Counted from the stretch's first letter, positions 8,821 to 18,486 are shown. The stretch is 64,000 nt of DNA from Kurthia populi (GCF_042686175.1 NZ_JBHUOR010000003.1:16021-80020); one strand, 5' to 3'. Translations and numbers: made by a program. The notes: a model not told the origin generated them from the sequence alone.

Positions 8821-9242
8821 TATTCGTCGCCTCCAATCGATTGAATAATAATCATTGTCACACCGACAACGACTAAATACACGCCGGTATCAAATAACAT
8901 CGCCGTATGCAGCTCTGTTTTACCAAGAAGCGGCAGTGTGAAATAGTCAAAGTAATGCGTGAAAAAGGCCTCGCCCGCAAAAGCTGAAATACAAGCCGTC
9001 AGTAGCGCTAATGCCAGCCCGATTGCTGTTAGCGTCATATAATTAATCGGCAATAATGTCTGCACCGTTTTTAAATCAAAGGTGATTAGTAGTAAAACGA
9101 TGGCACATGACATTAATAAACCGCCGACAAAGCCGCCTCCAGGTGCGAAATGTCCTGCTAAGAAAATATGAATCGAGAACAAGAAAATGATAAAGAACAC
9201 CATTTGCGTCATCGTGCGCATAATGACATTATTTAATTTCAT
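8820..9242 (-). CDS. mrpB: Mrp Na+/H+ antiporter subunit B
   Basis: 140 residues with four membrane segments and the MnhB signature GHFAPGGGFVGGLL. It overlaps the end of mrpA by 14 bases. Confidence 0.94.
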   Translation of the reverse strand: MKLNNVIMRTMTQMVFFIIFLFSIHIFLAGHFAPGGGFVGGLLMSCAIVLLLITFDLKTVQTLLPINYMTLTAIGLALALLTACISAFAGEAFFTHYFDYFTLPLLGKTELHTAMLFDTGVYLVVVGVTMIIIQSIGGDE

Positions 9243-11610
9243 TTTTATCCGCTCCCTTCTTACGACGTAGCTTAATCATGCCGAAAATCGCCATACCTGC
9301 AATCGCTAATACGGTAATTTCAAACAATGTATCAAAGCCACGATAATCGACTAAAATAACATTGACGATATTTCCGCCGCCCGCTTCTTTATAAACAGTT
9401 TCTTTATAATATTCACTAATTGATGATAATAATTTTTGCGACTGTGAAGCGAGCGCCATGAGCGTCACCATGACACCTACCGCTAGCGCAATCACAAAGT
9501 TCCCTAATCTAAAGGGTAAGCGTGCCTCATGACGACTAAGTTTCGGTAAATGGTAAAACGCTAATAAAAATAGCGCAACGGACACCGTTTCAATCGAGAG
9601 CTGTGTTAGCGCTAAATCTGGTGCATTAAATAATACGAAGAACATCGCCACCGAATACCCGACGACACCAAGCGCGATAATCGCCGTAAGACGTGTACGC
9701 GCAAATAATACGGTCAATGTCCCGAGCACAAGCACAACAACGAGGGCAATATCAAAGGCACCGATATCACTAGCGTGTGCTGTATCAAAGGCATAGCCGT
9801 CTTTCATAAAGAGCGTCGACACGACGATGATGACAATTGCCGCAAACATATAAATGAAATACGTACGAATCGAGCCTGTCATATAGCGCTTCGATACCTT
9901 TGTCATATCCTCATCGGCTAGACGCATCATACGACGATACAGTTGATTTAGTGAAAACCACTCTGGCACAAGTGAATACACCTTACGCCAATGTTTAACC
10001 GTCATAAATAATCCAAAACCAACGACAACCACACCAATTGTCATCAACAGCTCCGTATTAAAGCCATGCCACATTGAAATGTGAATGTCTATATCACCAA
10101 CTGTTAAGAATTGATTTGGCTGAATCGCCAAAACAGCTGGCTTAATTAATGCATCTGTCACAACGTTTGGAATGAAAAATAACACAATAACAAATGATGC
10201 TAACACTATTGGCGAAATAAGCATACCAATTGGTGCCTCATGCGGTTTTTTTGGTAATTCGTGACGTTTTCCAAAGAAAATACCTGTCACGAAGTATAAA
10301 CAGTACACAAACGTAAAAACGCTCGCTAGCCATGCAACAACAGGAATCAGTACTGCGACTGTTGACCAACTGAAGTCTTGTGCACTAAGCATCGTTGTGA
10401 AAAATAACTCTTTTGATAAAAAGCCATTAAATGGTGGCAATCCGGCCATTGAAAGGCTTGTAATCATTGCAACCGTAAAGCTAATCGGCATTAAACTCAT
10501 CAGGCCACCAAGTTTACGAATATCTCGTGTGCCAGTCTCATGGTCAATAATTCCTGCAATCATAAATAAGGCACCTTTAAATGTCGCATGATTAATTAAA
10601 TGAAATAGCGCCGCAAAGCCTGCATACTTAAAGACATTTTCGGCATTGCCATCCACATGATAGCTCATCGCCGCAACACCAAGCATCGACATGATCATGC
10701 CGAGCTGACTGACTGTTGAAAAGGCGAGAATGCCTTTTAAATCACGCTGCTTCGTCGCAAAGAAGGAGCCCCAGAATAATGTAATAAGGCCAAGAATAAC
10801 AATGAGCCAAATCCATGTCGTACTATAGGCAAAAATGGGCGTGAAGCGCGCCACTAAATAAATCCCTGCCTTTACCATCGTAGCTGAGTGTAAATACGCA
10901 CTAACAGGCGTCGGTGCTTCCATCGCATCCGGTAGCCAAATATAAAATGGGAACTGTGCAGATTTCGTAAGCGCACCGAGTAAAACAAGAATAGCCGCTA
11001 GTGTGAAATACGGACTTTCTTTAATTTCTGTCGTATGCAGAAGCATTTCAGAAATCGACATCGTGCCTGTGATGTTGGCGAGAATTAAAAACCCACCAAG
11101 CATTAAAAGGCCACCAAAGACGGTAATCATCATTGACTTTAAAGCACCAAAACGCGAAGCATCACGCGTAAACCAGTAACCGATTAATAAAAATGACGAA
11201 ATCGACGTTAACTCCCAAAATAAATAAAGACTCATGACATTGTCTGACTGAACAACGCCAAGCATCGCTGTCATAAAGAGCAGTAAATACATATAGAAAT
11301 TATGTAGTTGCTCCTTCGTCTTATCTAAGTAAAAAATGGAATACAGTACAACAAGTGCACCAATTCCGGTAATTAAAATGGAGAATAATAACCCAAGTCC
11401 ATCAAGAGATGAGTCAATTTTAAGCTGCAAATCTGCTACCCATGTCCACGATGCGTAGGTTGCCCGGTCACCAATTTTTGACGCGTAGTAGCTGACGAGC
11501 ACAACTGGCACGATTAACACAAACCAGCCTGTATGTAGTTTGATTTTTTTAAATAACAATGGCATAAAAAGCGCGGCAATAACCGGTAAAAAAATCATCC
11601 ATAGCTGCAT
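9229..11610 (-). CDS. mrpA: Mrp Na+/H+ antiporter subunit A
   Basis: 793 residues, the largest Mrp subunit. The N-terminal two thirds resembles NuoL (YLFWELTSISSFLLIGYWF; FPFYIWLPDAMEAPTPVSAYLHSATMVKAG in outline). The C-terminal part carries the NuoJ-like and MrpA-specific domains (LFNAPDLALTQLSIETVSVALF). It starts the operon, with GGAGGC just before its ATG. Order A-B-C-D-E-F-G is the standard group 1 arrangement. The nearest upstream gene, ddh, is separated by a terminator, so the promoter should lie at about 11611-11680. Confidence 0.96.
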   Translation of the reverse strand: MQLWMIFLPVIAALFMPLLFKKIKLHTGWFVLIVPVVLVSYYASKIGDRATYASWTWVADLQLKIDSSLDGLGLLFSILITGIGALVVLYSIFYLDKTKEQLHNFYMYLLLFMTAMLGVVQSDNVMSLYLFWELTSISSFLLIGYWFTRDASRFGALKSMMITVFGGLLMLGGFLILANITGTMSISEMLLHTTEIKESPYFTLAAILVLLGALTKSAQFPFYIWLPDAMEAPTPVSAYLHSATMVKAGIYLVARFTPIFAYSTTWIWLIVILGLITLFWGSFFATKQRDLKGILAFSTVSQLGMIMSMLGVAAMSYHVDGNAENVFKYAGFAALFHLINHATFKGALFMIAGIIDHETGTRDIRKLGGLMSLMPISFTVAMITSLSMAGLPPFNGFLSKELFFTTMLSAQDFSWSTVAVLIPVVAWLASVFTFVYCLYFVTGIFFGKRHELPKKPHEAPIGMLISPIVLASFVIVLFFIPNVVTDALIKPAVLAIQPNQFLTVGDIDIHISMWHGFNTELLMTIGVVVVGFGLFMTVKHWRKVYSLVPEWFSLNQLYRRMMRLADEDMTKVSKRYMTGSIRTYFIYMFAAIVIIVVSTLFMKDGYAFDTAHASDIGAFDIALVVVLVLGTLTVLFARTRLTAIIALGVVGYSVAMFFVLFNAPDLALTQLSIETVSVALFLLAFYHLPKLSRHEARLPFRLGNFVIALAVGVMVTLMALASQSQKLLSSISEYYKETVYKEAGGGNIVNVILVDYRGFDTLFEITVLAIAGMAIFGMIKLRRKKGADKNEIK

Positions 11611-11679
11611 AGATAACGCCTCCTTTTCTTTTTCTATAAATACCCTTTTTTAGTAGAAAATAAAATGAACGCAAAAAAG

Positions 11680-11730
11680 AAGCCTATCACAAAAGAGCAT
11701 AGATACCCTTTTGTGACAGACTCCTCCTAA
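11680..11730 (-). terminator. Terminator after ddh
   Basis: On the minus strand GAGTCTGTCACAAAAG pairs with CTTTTGTGATAGGCTTC, followed by a T run. It separates ddh from the mrp operon. Confidence 0.82.
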
Positions 11731-11792
11731 AACGAACATTTAATTTTTTCTAGTATAGCATGCCTATTTGCGGGAATGCAACTGTTGCCTGT

Positions 11793-12770
11793 CTATAATA
11801 GTTCCTTACGTAAGGCCTCTCCTGATTTTGGCGAAATCGCACTTACTGGAATATCTAATACCGATTTTGCACCAAAATCACCTTTTTGCGCTAGACGATG
11901 TGCCGCGCGCGCATAAGCAACTAAAACGCTTGATGTGAAGTAAGGATTGCTTTCTAATTTTAAATTGAATTCTACAATCTGTTTATGCCCTGCTTGTGAC
12001 TGACCACTACGAATCACAAATCCACCATGTGGCATACCTGTATGATCTTTCGCAAATTCTTCCGCTGAAATAAAGTGAACTGTCGTATCATAATCTGCAA
12101 AGTAGTTTGGCATTGTGATGATTTCTTCTGTAATTTTTTCTGTATCTGCGCCTTCTTTTGCTACCACATAGCATACACGTGTATGTTTTTCACGTGTTGA
12201 CAGCGTAGGCGCCTCACCGTTACGTACACGCTCTACTGCTGCAGGAACAGGTAGTGTATATTGTACGGCTTTCGCTACGCCATTAATACGGCGAACAGCG
12301 TCTGAGTGACCTTGGCTTAGACCATCTCCCCAGAATGTATACGTATCCCCTTGTGGCAAGACCGCTTCTCCTAATGCACGATTTAATGAAAATAGACCTG
12401 GGTCCCAACCAACTGAAATAATTGACACGGTATTTGATGCCGCATTTACCGCATCAACCGTTGCAAAGAATTCTGGAATTTTTGCGTGTGTATCAAAGCT
12501 ATCAATTGTGTTAAACCACTGTGCAAAATGTGGCACTTGCTCTGGTAAATCCGTTGCGGAACCACCGCATAAAATCATGACATCGATTTTACCGATAAAT
12601 TGCTCAGCATCATCAACGTGATGAATTGCCGCATCCCCTGCAATCGTTACGGTTTTTGGATCACGACGCGTAAATACCGCTACTAGCTCCATATCGTCAT
12701 TTTGTGCAATCGCCCCTTCTACACCGCGACCTAAATTTCCGTATCCAATAATCCCAACTTTTGTTGTCAT
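11793..12770 (-). CDS. ddh: meso-Diaminopimelate D-dehydrogenase
   Basis: 325 residues. NADPH-dependent enzyme that makes meso-diaminopimelate in one step from tetrahydrodipicolinate, supplying lysine and possibly peptidoglycan. The Rossmann motif GIIGYGNLGRGVE is at the N-terminus. The family's catalytic-site stretches SVGWDPGLFSLNR and GDGLSQGHSDAVRRI are intact. Length matches well-studied homologues, including those known from Lysinibacillus-type bacilli. It stands alone with its own terminator. Confidence 0.96.
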   Translation of the reverse strand: MTTKVGIIGYGNLGRGVEGAIAQNDDMELVAVFTRRDPKTVTIAGDAAIHHVDDAEQFIGKIDVMILCGGSATDLPEQVPHFAQWFNTIDSFDTHAKIPEFFATVDAVNAASNTVSIISVGWDPGLFSLNRALGEAVLPQGDTYTFWGDGLSQGHSDAVRRINGVAKAVQYTLPVPAAVERVRNGEAPTLSTREKHTRVCYVVAKEGADTEKITEEIITMPNYFADYDTTVHFISAEEFAKDHTGMPHGGFVIRSGQSQAGHKQIVEFNLKLESNPYFTSSVLVAYARAAHRLAQKGDFGAKSVLDIPVSAISPKSGEALRKELL

Positions 12771-12975
12771 GAATGAAATCCCCCTGTATATATATGATTA
12801 CGATAAATTGTACAATAAATTTAGAAAATTCCAACTGTTATGATGAATTCGAGCGAAATTTGTATAAAAATGCAGTAGTAATGAATAATTACATCCTGAT
12901 GTCACGTCCACTTTTCTTTATAAGCCCTTTATTCACCGCTGGATAACAAGATTTCATGCATTTCTTTCCTAACAT

Positions 12976-13013
12976 GAAAAAGGAATTCCCAAGTAACAGG
13001 AATTCCTTTTAAA
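12976..13013 (-). terminator. Terminator after the GlsB-like gene
   Basis: On the minus strand AAAAGGAATTCC pairs with GGAATTCCTTTTT across a short loop, a few bases after the stop codon. Confidence 0.8.
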
Positions 13014-13020
13014 TTACTAA

Positions 13021-13281
13021 TTATGCTCTTGATTTGCCCATCGCTTTCATAATAAAGCTGACAATTAAAATTAAAATAATCGTACCAAGTAAAGTAGGTA
13101 AAATATAGAAGTCGCTTACTTTTGGTCCCCAATGACCTAATAACGAACCACCAATAAACGCCCCGATAATCCCGGCGATAATATTGCCAATTACTCCGCC
13201 TGGAACATCTTTACCGACAATTAGTCCTCCGAGCCATCCTAAAATACCACCAATAATGATATACCAAATAAAGCTTAGCAT
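13021..13281 (-). CDS. GlsB/YeaQ/YmgE-family membrane stress protein
   Basis: 86 residues with three glycine-rich membrane segments (GGILGWLGGLIVGKDVPGGVIG; IIAGIIGAFIGGSLLG; then a C-terminal helix). The family was formerly called transglycosylase-associated proteins and is often stress-induced. The role is unknown. The ATG at 13281 follows GAGAGGAGAAGG; a longer frame to 13335 lacks such a site. Confidence 0.85.
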   Translation of the reverse strand: MLSFIWYIIIGGILGWLGGLIVGKDVPGGVIGNIIAGIIGAFIGGSLLGHWGPKVSDFYILPTLLGTIILILIVSFIMKAMGKSRA

Positions 13282-13439
13282 TATACCTTCTCCTCTCAAA
13301 CTTGATGTGCTGCTACAGTAAATTCTCTCTAGCAACCCTCTCTTATGGTATTCCCTTTTCTCTCATTCTCTAACGCGTCTATAGTACCTTTTCGCAATCT
13401 TGAAAAAAGCAGACTATAATAGTAAAAAAGGGGGGCTTT

Positions 13440-14939
13440 ATGATGCAAACACAGAAACTTGTCGAGCGTGTAGCGAAACAGCTACGTGACGCCTCAAGAC
13501 AGCTTGTTCACCTATCAACAGAGGATGCCTTTTCTTACATAGCAGATGCTTGTCGTAAAGAGCTCCCAATCGATTTTTCAGCAATTGCCATGGCAAATAA
13601 CGGGCAATATGTGCTAAAGGCTTGGAGTGGCGAGGCACATCCATTAGCCAATTCATTTCCGCTAAACGTCAATGAATGTACACCACTTCTAACGGAGGAA
13701 GTCGTAACACATTTACATTTGTTAGAAAGCTGTGCGCTTTTTCAAATGATGCAGTATACCGATGTCCCGTCATGGTTTACAGTCCCATTTAAAATCGATG
13801 ACACGCGCTTTGGTTTTTGTTTAATCGGTTATTTAACGCCGATTGAGCTCATTCCAGATATGGGCACCGTTTTTAATGAATTCGGTAAGGATGTCGGTGT
13901 ATCCATGTTGTATCAGCATGAAAAAGATGATAAACAGCAACTCGAGCAATTACTCCTCTATCAGCAAACATTATTAAACGAAACATTAATTGGTGATGCT
14001 TTTGACGGTCTCACGAAAAAAATTAGCGAACTTCTACAAAATTCTGTTGTTATTTTCGACCGCTTCCATCACGTTTTATCTGAAGCATGGCTTGATACGA
14101 AGCAGCCTTATGACAGTTTGAATGAACACCACCCGATTCATGTCGGTCATGATGTACTCGGCTATATTGCCTTACTCAAGCCCTCTCCTACTACGCATTA
14201 TGTACAGCTATCGATTGAAGTGGCGAAAAACATGTATGCGATTCAATTTATGAAACAAAAAGTTGCGGTTGAGGCCTATGAGAAGAAAAAGGAGCAGTTA
14301 CTTGAGCGCTTATTACAGCAACCCTTTGATACGCAAAGTGTGTTAGCACAGGCCAATTTATTAAATATTGATCTAACATTGCCTTTATTTATTGCCGTTG
14401 TCGAAACGACTATCGATATGACGGAAAAAGCAAAGCCATTTGAGCCCGCATTAACCGTTATCCAGCATTATGAGCACGCTGTTTTATTATTTAAAGACCG
14501 TACACAGTGTCATGCTTTTTATGACCATATTCAAAAATCTGCGCCGATTAAACTGCTGTATAGCCGACCTATTCAAAAGCTTCAAGATGTACGCACAGAG
14601 CTCACAAAACTTCAGCAGGCGCTTCCGTTAATTAGTACATCCTGTATAGACTATGCAACCTTAGGTGTCTTACCACTACTGCAAGAAATCGAGCATTACG
14701 ACGCATTTGTGACAGAGCAATTAGCCGCCCTGTCCCCGCAGCTAGTTGACACCTTGAAGCAGTACTTAGCGCATAATGGCCATGCCTCTGAAACAGCGAA
14801 AGCACTGTTCATTCACCGTAGCACGCTATTATATCGACTTGAAAAAATCGAAGAGGCACTGCATTGCTCATTACAGCATAGCGAAACACGCTTTACGTTA
14901 CAATTGGCATTAAAATTAAAGGAATTACACAATTTGTAG
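13440..14939 (+). CDS. PucR/CdaR-type transcriptional regulator with GAF-like sensor
   Basis: 499 residues. Residues ~1-165 look like a GAF domain (IADACRKELPIDFSAIAMA ... WFTVPFKIDDTRFGFCLIGYL). A middle region follows, and the C-terminus is the PucR helix-turn-helix (LAHNGHASETAKALFIHRSTLLYRLEKIEE). GGGGGG precedes the start; ATG codons at 13440 and 13443 are both possible. It is immediately upstream of nitronate monooxygenase on the same strand, with a palindrome-bearing promoter between them, so it probably controls that gene. Confidence 0.85.
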   Translation: MMQTQKLVERVAKQLRDASRQLVHLSTEDAFSYIADACRKELPIDFSAIAMANNGQYVLKAWSGEAHPLANSFPLNVNECTPLLTEEVVTHLHLLESCALFQMMQYTDVPSWFTVPFKIDDTRFGFCLIGYLTPIELIPDMGTVFNEFGKDVGVSMLYQHEKDDKQQLEQLLLYQQTLLNETLIGDAFDGLTKKISELLQNSVVIFDRFHHVLSEAWLDTKQPYDSLNEHHPIHVGHDVLGYIALLKPSPTTHYVQLSIEVAKNMYAIQFMKQKVAVEAYEKKKEQLLERLLQQPFDTQSVLAQANLLNIDLTLPLFIAVVETTIDMTEKAKPFEPALTVIQHYEHAVLLFKDRTQCHAFYDHIQKSAPIKLLYSRPIQKLQDVRTELTKLQQALPLISTSCIDYATLGVLPLLQEIEHYDAFVTEQLAALSPQLVDTLKQYLAHNGHASETAKALFIHRSTLLYRLEKIEEALHCSLQHSETRFTLQLALKLKELHNL

Positions 14940-14951
14940 TAATTTTTTTTA

Positions 14952-14999
14952 TTCATTCCTACACTTTGTATGTATATACTGTAAAAAAAATACAGTATA
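14952..14999 (+). promoter_or_regulatory. Promoter and operator-like palindrome before nitronate monooxygenase
   Basis: A perfect inverted repeat TATACTGTA-N7-TACAGTATA occupies 14975-14999. Its left arm contains a -10-like TATACT, placed 17 bases after TTCATT (14952-14957). A regulator bound here would cover the promoter. PucR binding is inference. Confidence 0.5.
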
Positions 15000-15031
15000 G
15001 TGAAGCTAACTAGAAAATGGAGGCGATTTGT

Positions 15032-15994
15032 ATGACAGCAATTTCAAATTTACGTTTACCTGTAATTGGTTCACCCATGTTTATTATTAGCACACCAAAG
15101 TTAGTGATTGAACAATGTAAGGCCGGGATTGTCGGCTCGATGCCGGCGCTCAATGCCCGTCCAAAGGAATTATTAGATGAATGGCTCGCGGAAATCACAG
15201 AAGAATTAGCAAGCTATAATGCGAAAAATCCAGAGAATCCAGCAGCCCCTTTTGCCATTAATCAAATCGTCCATCACACGAATGACCGCCTAGAGCATGA
15301 TATGGAACTTTGCGTGAAATATAAAGTGCCGATTATTATTTCTTCGCTCGGCGCGCGTACGGAAGTATTTGACGCGGCACATAGCTACGGTGGTCTATGC
15401 CTACATGATGTCATTAACAATAAATTTGCGAAAAAAGCGATTGAAAAGGGCGCAGATGGTTTAATTGCGGTGGCTGCTGGAGCTGGTGGACATGCCGGCT
15501 CACTTAGCCCATTTGCACTTGTCCAGGAAATTCGCGAATGGTTTGATGGTCCACTTGCTTTATCGGGCTCTATCGCGACAGGTCAATCGATTTTAGCGGC
15601 CCAGGCAATGGGGGCAGATTTCGCCTATATTGGATCCCCGTTTATCGCGACAGAGGAAGCCAATGCGGTCGAGGCTTACAAAGAGATGATTGTGACTAGC
15701 CAGGCCGATGATATCGTTTATAGTAATCTTTTTACAGGTGTTCATGGCAATTACTTAAAACCATCCATTGAAAATGCCGGGCTTAATCCAAATGATTTAG
15801 CTGAAAGTGACCCATCGAAAATGAGCTTTGGTGGCGATGCAAAGGCGTGGAAAGATATTTGGGGAAGCGGGCAAGGGATCGGTGCGATTAAAACCGTACA
15901 ACCAGTAAAAGCCTATGTAGACCAATTATATAAAGAATATATAACCGCACAGGAACAGCTCGCTGCGAAAACGACCGGGTTAATTCGCCAATAA
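15032..15994 (+). CDS. Nitronate monooxygenase
   Basis: 320 residues, FMN-dependent TIM-barrel family once called 2-nitropropane dioxygenase. It oxidises alkyl nitronates such as propionate-3-nitronate to aldehydes plus nitrite or nitrate. Visible elements are the N-terminal PVIGSPMFIIS, the phosphate/flavin region VAAGAGGHAGSLSP, and the glycine motif ALSGSIATGQSILAAQAMGADFAYIGSPF. The His in GAGGHAG is the usual catalytic residue. GGAGG precedes the ATG at 15032. The family also includes enzymes annotated as trans-2-enoyl-ACP reductase II, so the substrate is not proven. Confidence 0.88.
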   Translation: MTAISNLRLPVIGSPMFIISTPKLVIEQCKAGIVGSMPALNARPKELLDEWLAEITEELASYNAKNPENPAAPFAINQIVHHTNDRLEHDMELCVKYKVPIIISSLGARTEVFDAAHSYGGLCLHDVINNKFAKKAIEKGADGLIAVAAGAGGHAGSLSPFALVQEIREWFDGPLALSGSIATGQSILAAQAMGADFAYIGSPFIATEEANAVEAYKEMIVTSQADDIVYSNLFTGVHGNYLKPSIENAGLNPNDLAESDPSKMSFGGDAKAWKDIWGSGQGIGAIKTVQPVKAYVDQLYKEYITAQEQLAAKTTGLIRQ

Positions 15995-16038
15995 GAAAAA
16001 CGCTAGAAAGCATTTATCTCCCTATTCATATTAATCCA

Positions 16039-16089
16039 AAAAAAAAAGAAGGAATCGTGCCAACAACGCACGATTCCTTCTTTTTTTAT
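16039..16089. terminator. Bidirectional terminator
   Basis: AAAAAAGAAGGAATCGTGC pairs with GCACGATTCCTTCTTTTTT between convergent genes. Confidence 0.88.
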
Positions 16090-16138
16090 GCTACATTTTC
16101 TTCGACAATTCACTTACTTTTTCAGAAACAAATGTTAG

Positions 16139-16738
16139 TTAATCTAATGCTTCAGCAATGCTTGTAATTGCCTCGCCCTGCTCACTTGAAATCGTATATG
16201 TGTCATCCACAATTTTTGAAATTTCAACAACTTGCTGTGTTAAATTGTCCATCACTTGATTGATTTCATTCACCGAATCGGCAGACTGATTCGCTAGTTT
16301 TGTAATTTCACTTGCCACGACTGAAAACCCTTTTCCAGCTTCGCCTGAACGCGCTGCTTCAATCCCTGCATTTAACCCTAAAATACGCGTGCTTTTCGCA
16401 ATATTATTAATCATTTGCAGCATTTTCTTCGTATTCTCGGTATATTTTAGCATATCCTTTTGGGCATCTGATAAATGCTTCATGTGACGGTTAAAATCGT
16501 CTGAAGATGCTTTTACCTGTTCAGTTGACGAGGCAATATTTGTCGAAGAATCTACGACTAAATTAGATGTTTGTCTTAATTCTAGCTGGTCTTTCGTTGG
16601 CTTAGAATGACCAAAAGCACCAATGATTGCTCCTTGATCGTCAAAAATTGGAACACCCATAAAACGTGCAGCTTCCCCGTATTCTGGTGGCATCTCTGTC
16701 ACAACACGCTTTCGTTCGCGGATTACTTTTTGAACTAC
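16139..16738 (-). pseudogene. Methyl-accepting chemotaxis-type transducer, 3' part (split by IS)
   Basis: C-terminal ~200 residues of a soluble sensory transducer. VVQKVIRERKRVVTEMPPEYG continues a small PAS/GAF-like sensor domain. It is followed by a short MCP signalling helix with the conserved hairpin tip ILGLNAGIEAARSGEAGKGFSVVASEI. It has no start of its own because the IS605-type element is inserted immediately upstream. The matching N-terminal part lies on the far side of the element (18151-18338). The intact protein would be about 260 residues with no membrane segment. Confidence 0.85.
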
Positions 16739-16870
16739 CCCCACTTAGCCGTTATTCGAACATTGCTTGAAGTGGGAGATTCCTACGAACAGTGCTTGCT
16801 TGTTTCCAGTTGCTTGAAACAGCGGCTTCACTTTTTTAGTAGGCTATCCCCGTCGTTCCTACGGTTGTTG
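16739..16870 (-). ncRNA. Probable omega RNA at the 3' end of tnpB and the element's right end
   Basis: In studied IS200/IS605 elements an RNA from the tnpB 3' end through the right end guides the TnpB nuclease, and its guide is the flanking host DNA. Here the region downstream of tnpB contains GTTTCAAGCAACTGGAAAC and the CCCACTTCAAGC ... GCTAAGTGGGGG stem, with the transducer gene right after it. The existence of the RNA is inferred from the family. Confidence 0.5.
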
Positions 16871-18001
16871 CTTTAAAAGTCTTAATCCTTCGATTAAGAT
16901 ATTCTTACTTGCATTAATATCTCGGTCTAGTGTCGTACCACAAGATGAACAAGTCCACACACGAATATCCAATGTTTTCTTGCCATCTCGATGACCACAG
17001 GCATGACAAAGTTGGCTCGATGGGAAGAATCTGTCGATTTCAACAATTTTTCTACCGAACCATTTCGCCTTATACATCAGTTTTTGTACAAAAGAAGACC
17101 ATGACACATCACTAATCGCTTTCGCTAACTTATGATTTTTCAACATGCCTTTTGTGTTTAAGTCTTCAAGACAGATGACGTCATAGTGACGAATCAATGC
17201 CGTTGACAGTTTATTTAAAAAATCTTCTCGTTGAAACGCGACACGCTCACGCAAACGAGCCACTCTACGACGTTGCTTTTGGTAGTTCATGCACTCACGT
17301 AGGTTACGACCATCTTTTTTCGCTTGCTCATAGCGACGTGACAATTTGCGCTGCTCACGTTTTAACTTTTGCTCCATCTTAGCCGTAAAGCGTTGGTTAT
17401 CCACTTTACGTCCATTAGACAGAATCGCAAAATCGGTGATACCTAAATCAATTCCTACAGCTTCATTTGTTTGAGGCAATGGCTTAAAGTTTGGTACTTC
17501 GCATTGGACAGACACGTAAAACGTACCACTCGCATTGTATTTAATTGTCGCTTTTAGAATACGCCCTTCAATATCACGCGACTTCGCAAATTTTACAAGT
17601 CCTAATTTTGGTAGCTTCATTTGATTACCGACAATCGCAATATTGTTATTCGTATTCTTCGTAGTATAACTTTGAACTGGATTCTTTTTACTTTTGAAGC
17701 GAGGATAGTTATTTTGCTTTTGAAAGAAACGTTGAAAAGCGTCGATTAAATTTTCATAAGAGGCTTGTAATGCCACACTATCTACGTTGCGTAGCCATGC
17801 CGTATCCTCTTGTTTTTTCAGCTTTGTGAGCATTTTGGACATAATGGAACGATTCAACCCTTTTCCTTCTTCTTTATAAGAAGTCTTCCATAACGCAAGA
17901 AAATGGTTGTAAACAAAACGACAATGCCCATGGGTTTGATGGATGAACGCTTGTTGGTCTTTATTTGGGTAGATACGGAATTTATACGCTTGATGTGGCA
18001 T
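16859..18001 (-). CDS. tnpB: TnpB RNA-guided nuclease of the IS605 family
   Basis: 380 residues and apparently intact. The N-terminal helix-turn-helix-like OrfB domain starts YKFRIYPNKDQQAF. The RuvC-type catalytic acids are all present: D185 in GIDLGITD, E279 in ICLEDLN and D361 in LDRDINASKNI. A zinc ribbon is formed by C332/C335 and C351/C354. TnpB proteins cut DNA next to a short element-specific motif under guidance of the omega RNA, which favours retention of the element. The ATG at 18001 is preferred, with GGAGG 8 bases upstream; an in-frame GTG lies 9 bases earlier. Confidence 0.95.
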   Translation of the reverse strand: MPHQAYKFRIYPNKDQQAFIHQTHGHCRFVYNHFLALWKTSYKEEGKGLNRSIMSKMLTKLKKQEDTAWLRNVDSVALQASYENLIDAFQRFFQKQNNYPRFKSKKNPVQSYTTKNTNNNIAIVGNQMKLPKLGLVKFAKSRDIEGRILKATIKYNASGTFYVSVQCEVPNFKPLPQTNEAVGIDLGITDFAILSNGRKVDNQRFTAKMEQKLKREQRKLSRRYEQAKKDGRNLRECMNYQKQRRRVARLRERVAFQREDFLNKLSTALIRHYDVICLEDLNTKGMLKNHKLAKAISDVSWSSFVQKLMYKAKWFGRKIVEIDRFFPSSQLCHACGHRDGKKTLDIRVWTCSSCGTTLDRDINASKNILIEGLRLLKQQP

Positions 18002-18150
18002 GACAGACACCTCCTTTTTCGAATAGTATAATAGGAACAGATGTTCTTTTCAACAAATTAGTACTGGCAGCATAATTGGGTTCGCATTCATCCCCTCCCT
18101 ACTCACTACGTTCCTTGAGGGAGCGGTATTCTGCAAAGAAATGATAAAAA

Positions 18151-18338
18151 CCATGCTCTGGCCCAAATGGTTTATGTGCATGATTTTCATTCACTTGATT
18201 TTCTGATACGGGGGTTGCAATATACACTACTTCTGCCTTGTCGCATACACCCATAATCGTGCCGACTTCATACGCTAAAATTAGTTGAGGAATCGCCTCA
18301 ATAATACTTGCTAATTGTTTTGGAATCGTCGTTTCCAT
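18151..18338 (-). pseudogene. Methyl-accepting chemotaxis-type transducer, 5' part (split by IS)
   Basis: N-terminal ~62 residues of the sensory transducer, METTIPKQLASIIEAIPQLI to about KPFGPEHG. After that the frame reads into the IS left end and stops at 18099. GGAG lies 8 bases before the ATG at 18338. Joining GPEHG to VVQKVIRERKR restores a typical sensor-domain sequence, which supports a simple insertion without loss of the flanks. Confidence 0.8.
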
Positions 18339-18486
18339 ATTATTCACTCCAATCTCTCATATTAATACTTCTTTTACCTGTTACATTACTATAGAAACAC
18401 TAATTTAAATAAGTTTTAGAACTATTTTACTTATTTATCTATTTATTTTTCAAGACTTTTTTAATCTTTTTTATGAATTTTCGCAT

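Larger units (their letters stand above)
16739..18150 (-). mobile_element. IS605-type element carrying tnpB only
   Basis: About 1.4 kb, oriented on the minus strand, inserted in the transducer gene. The left end (near 18150 down to 18060) has an imperfect subterminal hairpin around CTCCCT-CAAGG...-AGGGAGGGG. The right end has CCCACTT/AAGTGGG stems typical of this family. No tnpA (Y1 transposase) is present, so movement would need a helper in trans. A second copy of the left end and tnpB start lies at 63832-64000. The exact ends were inferred by comparing the two copies and by rejoining the interrupted gene, and are accurate to a few bases. Confidence 0.85.

Noticed and set aside
18099..18347. 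Free-standing 82-residue protein
   Set aside because: Its last residues come from the IS left end; it is the N-terminal part of the interrupted transducer.
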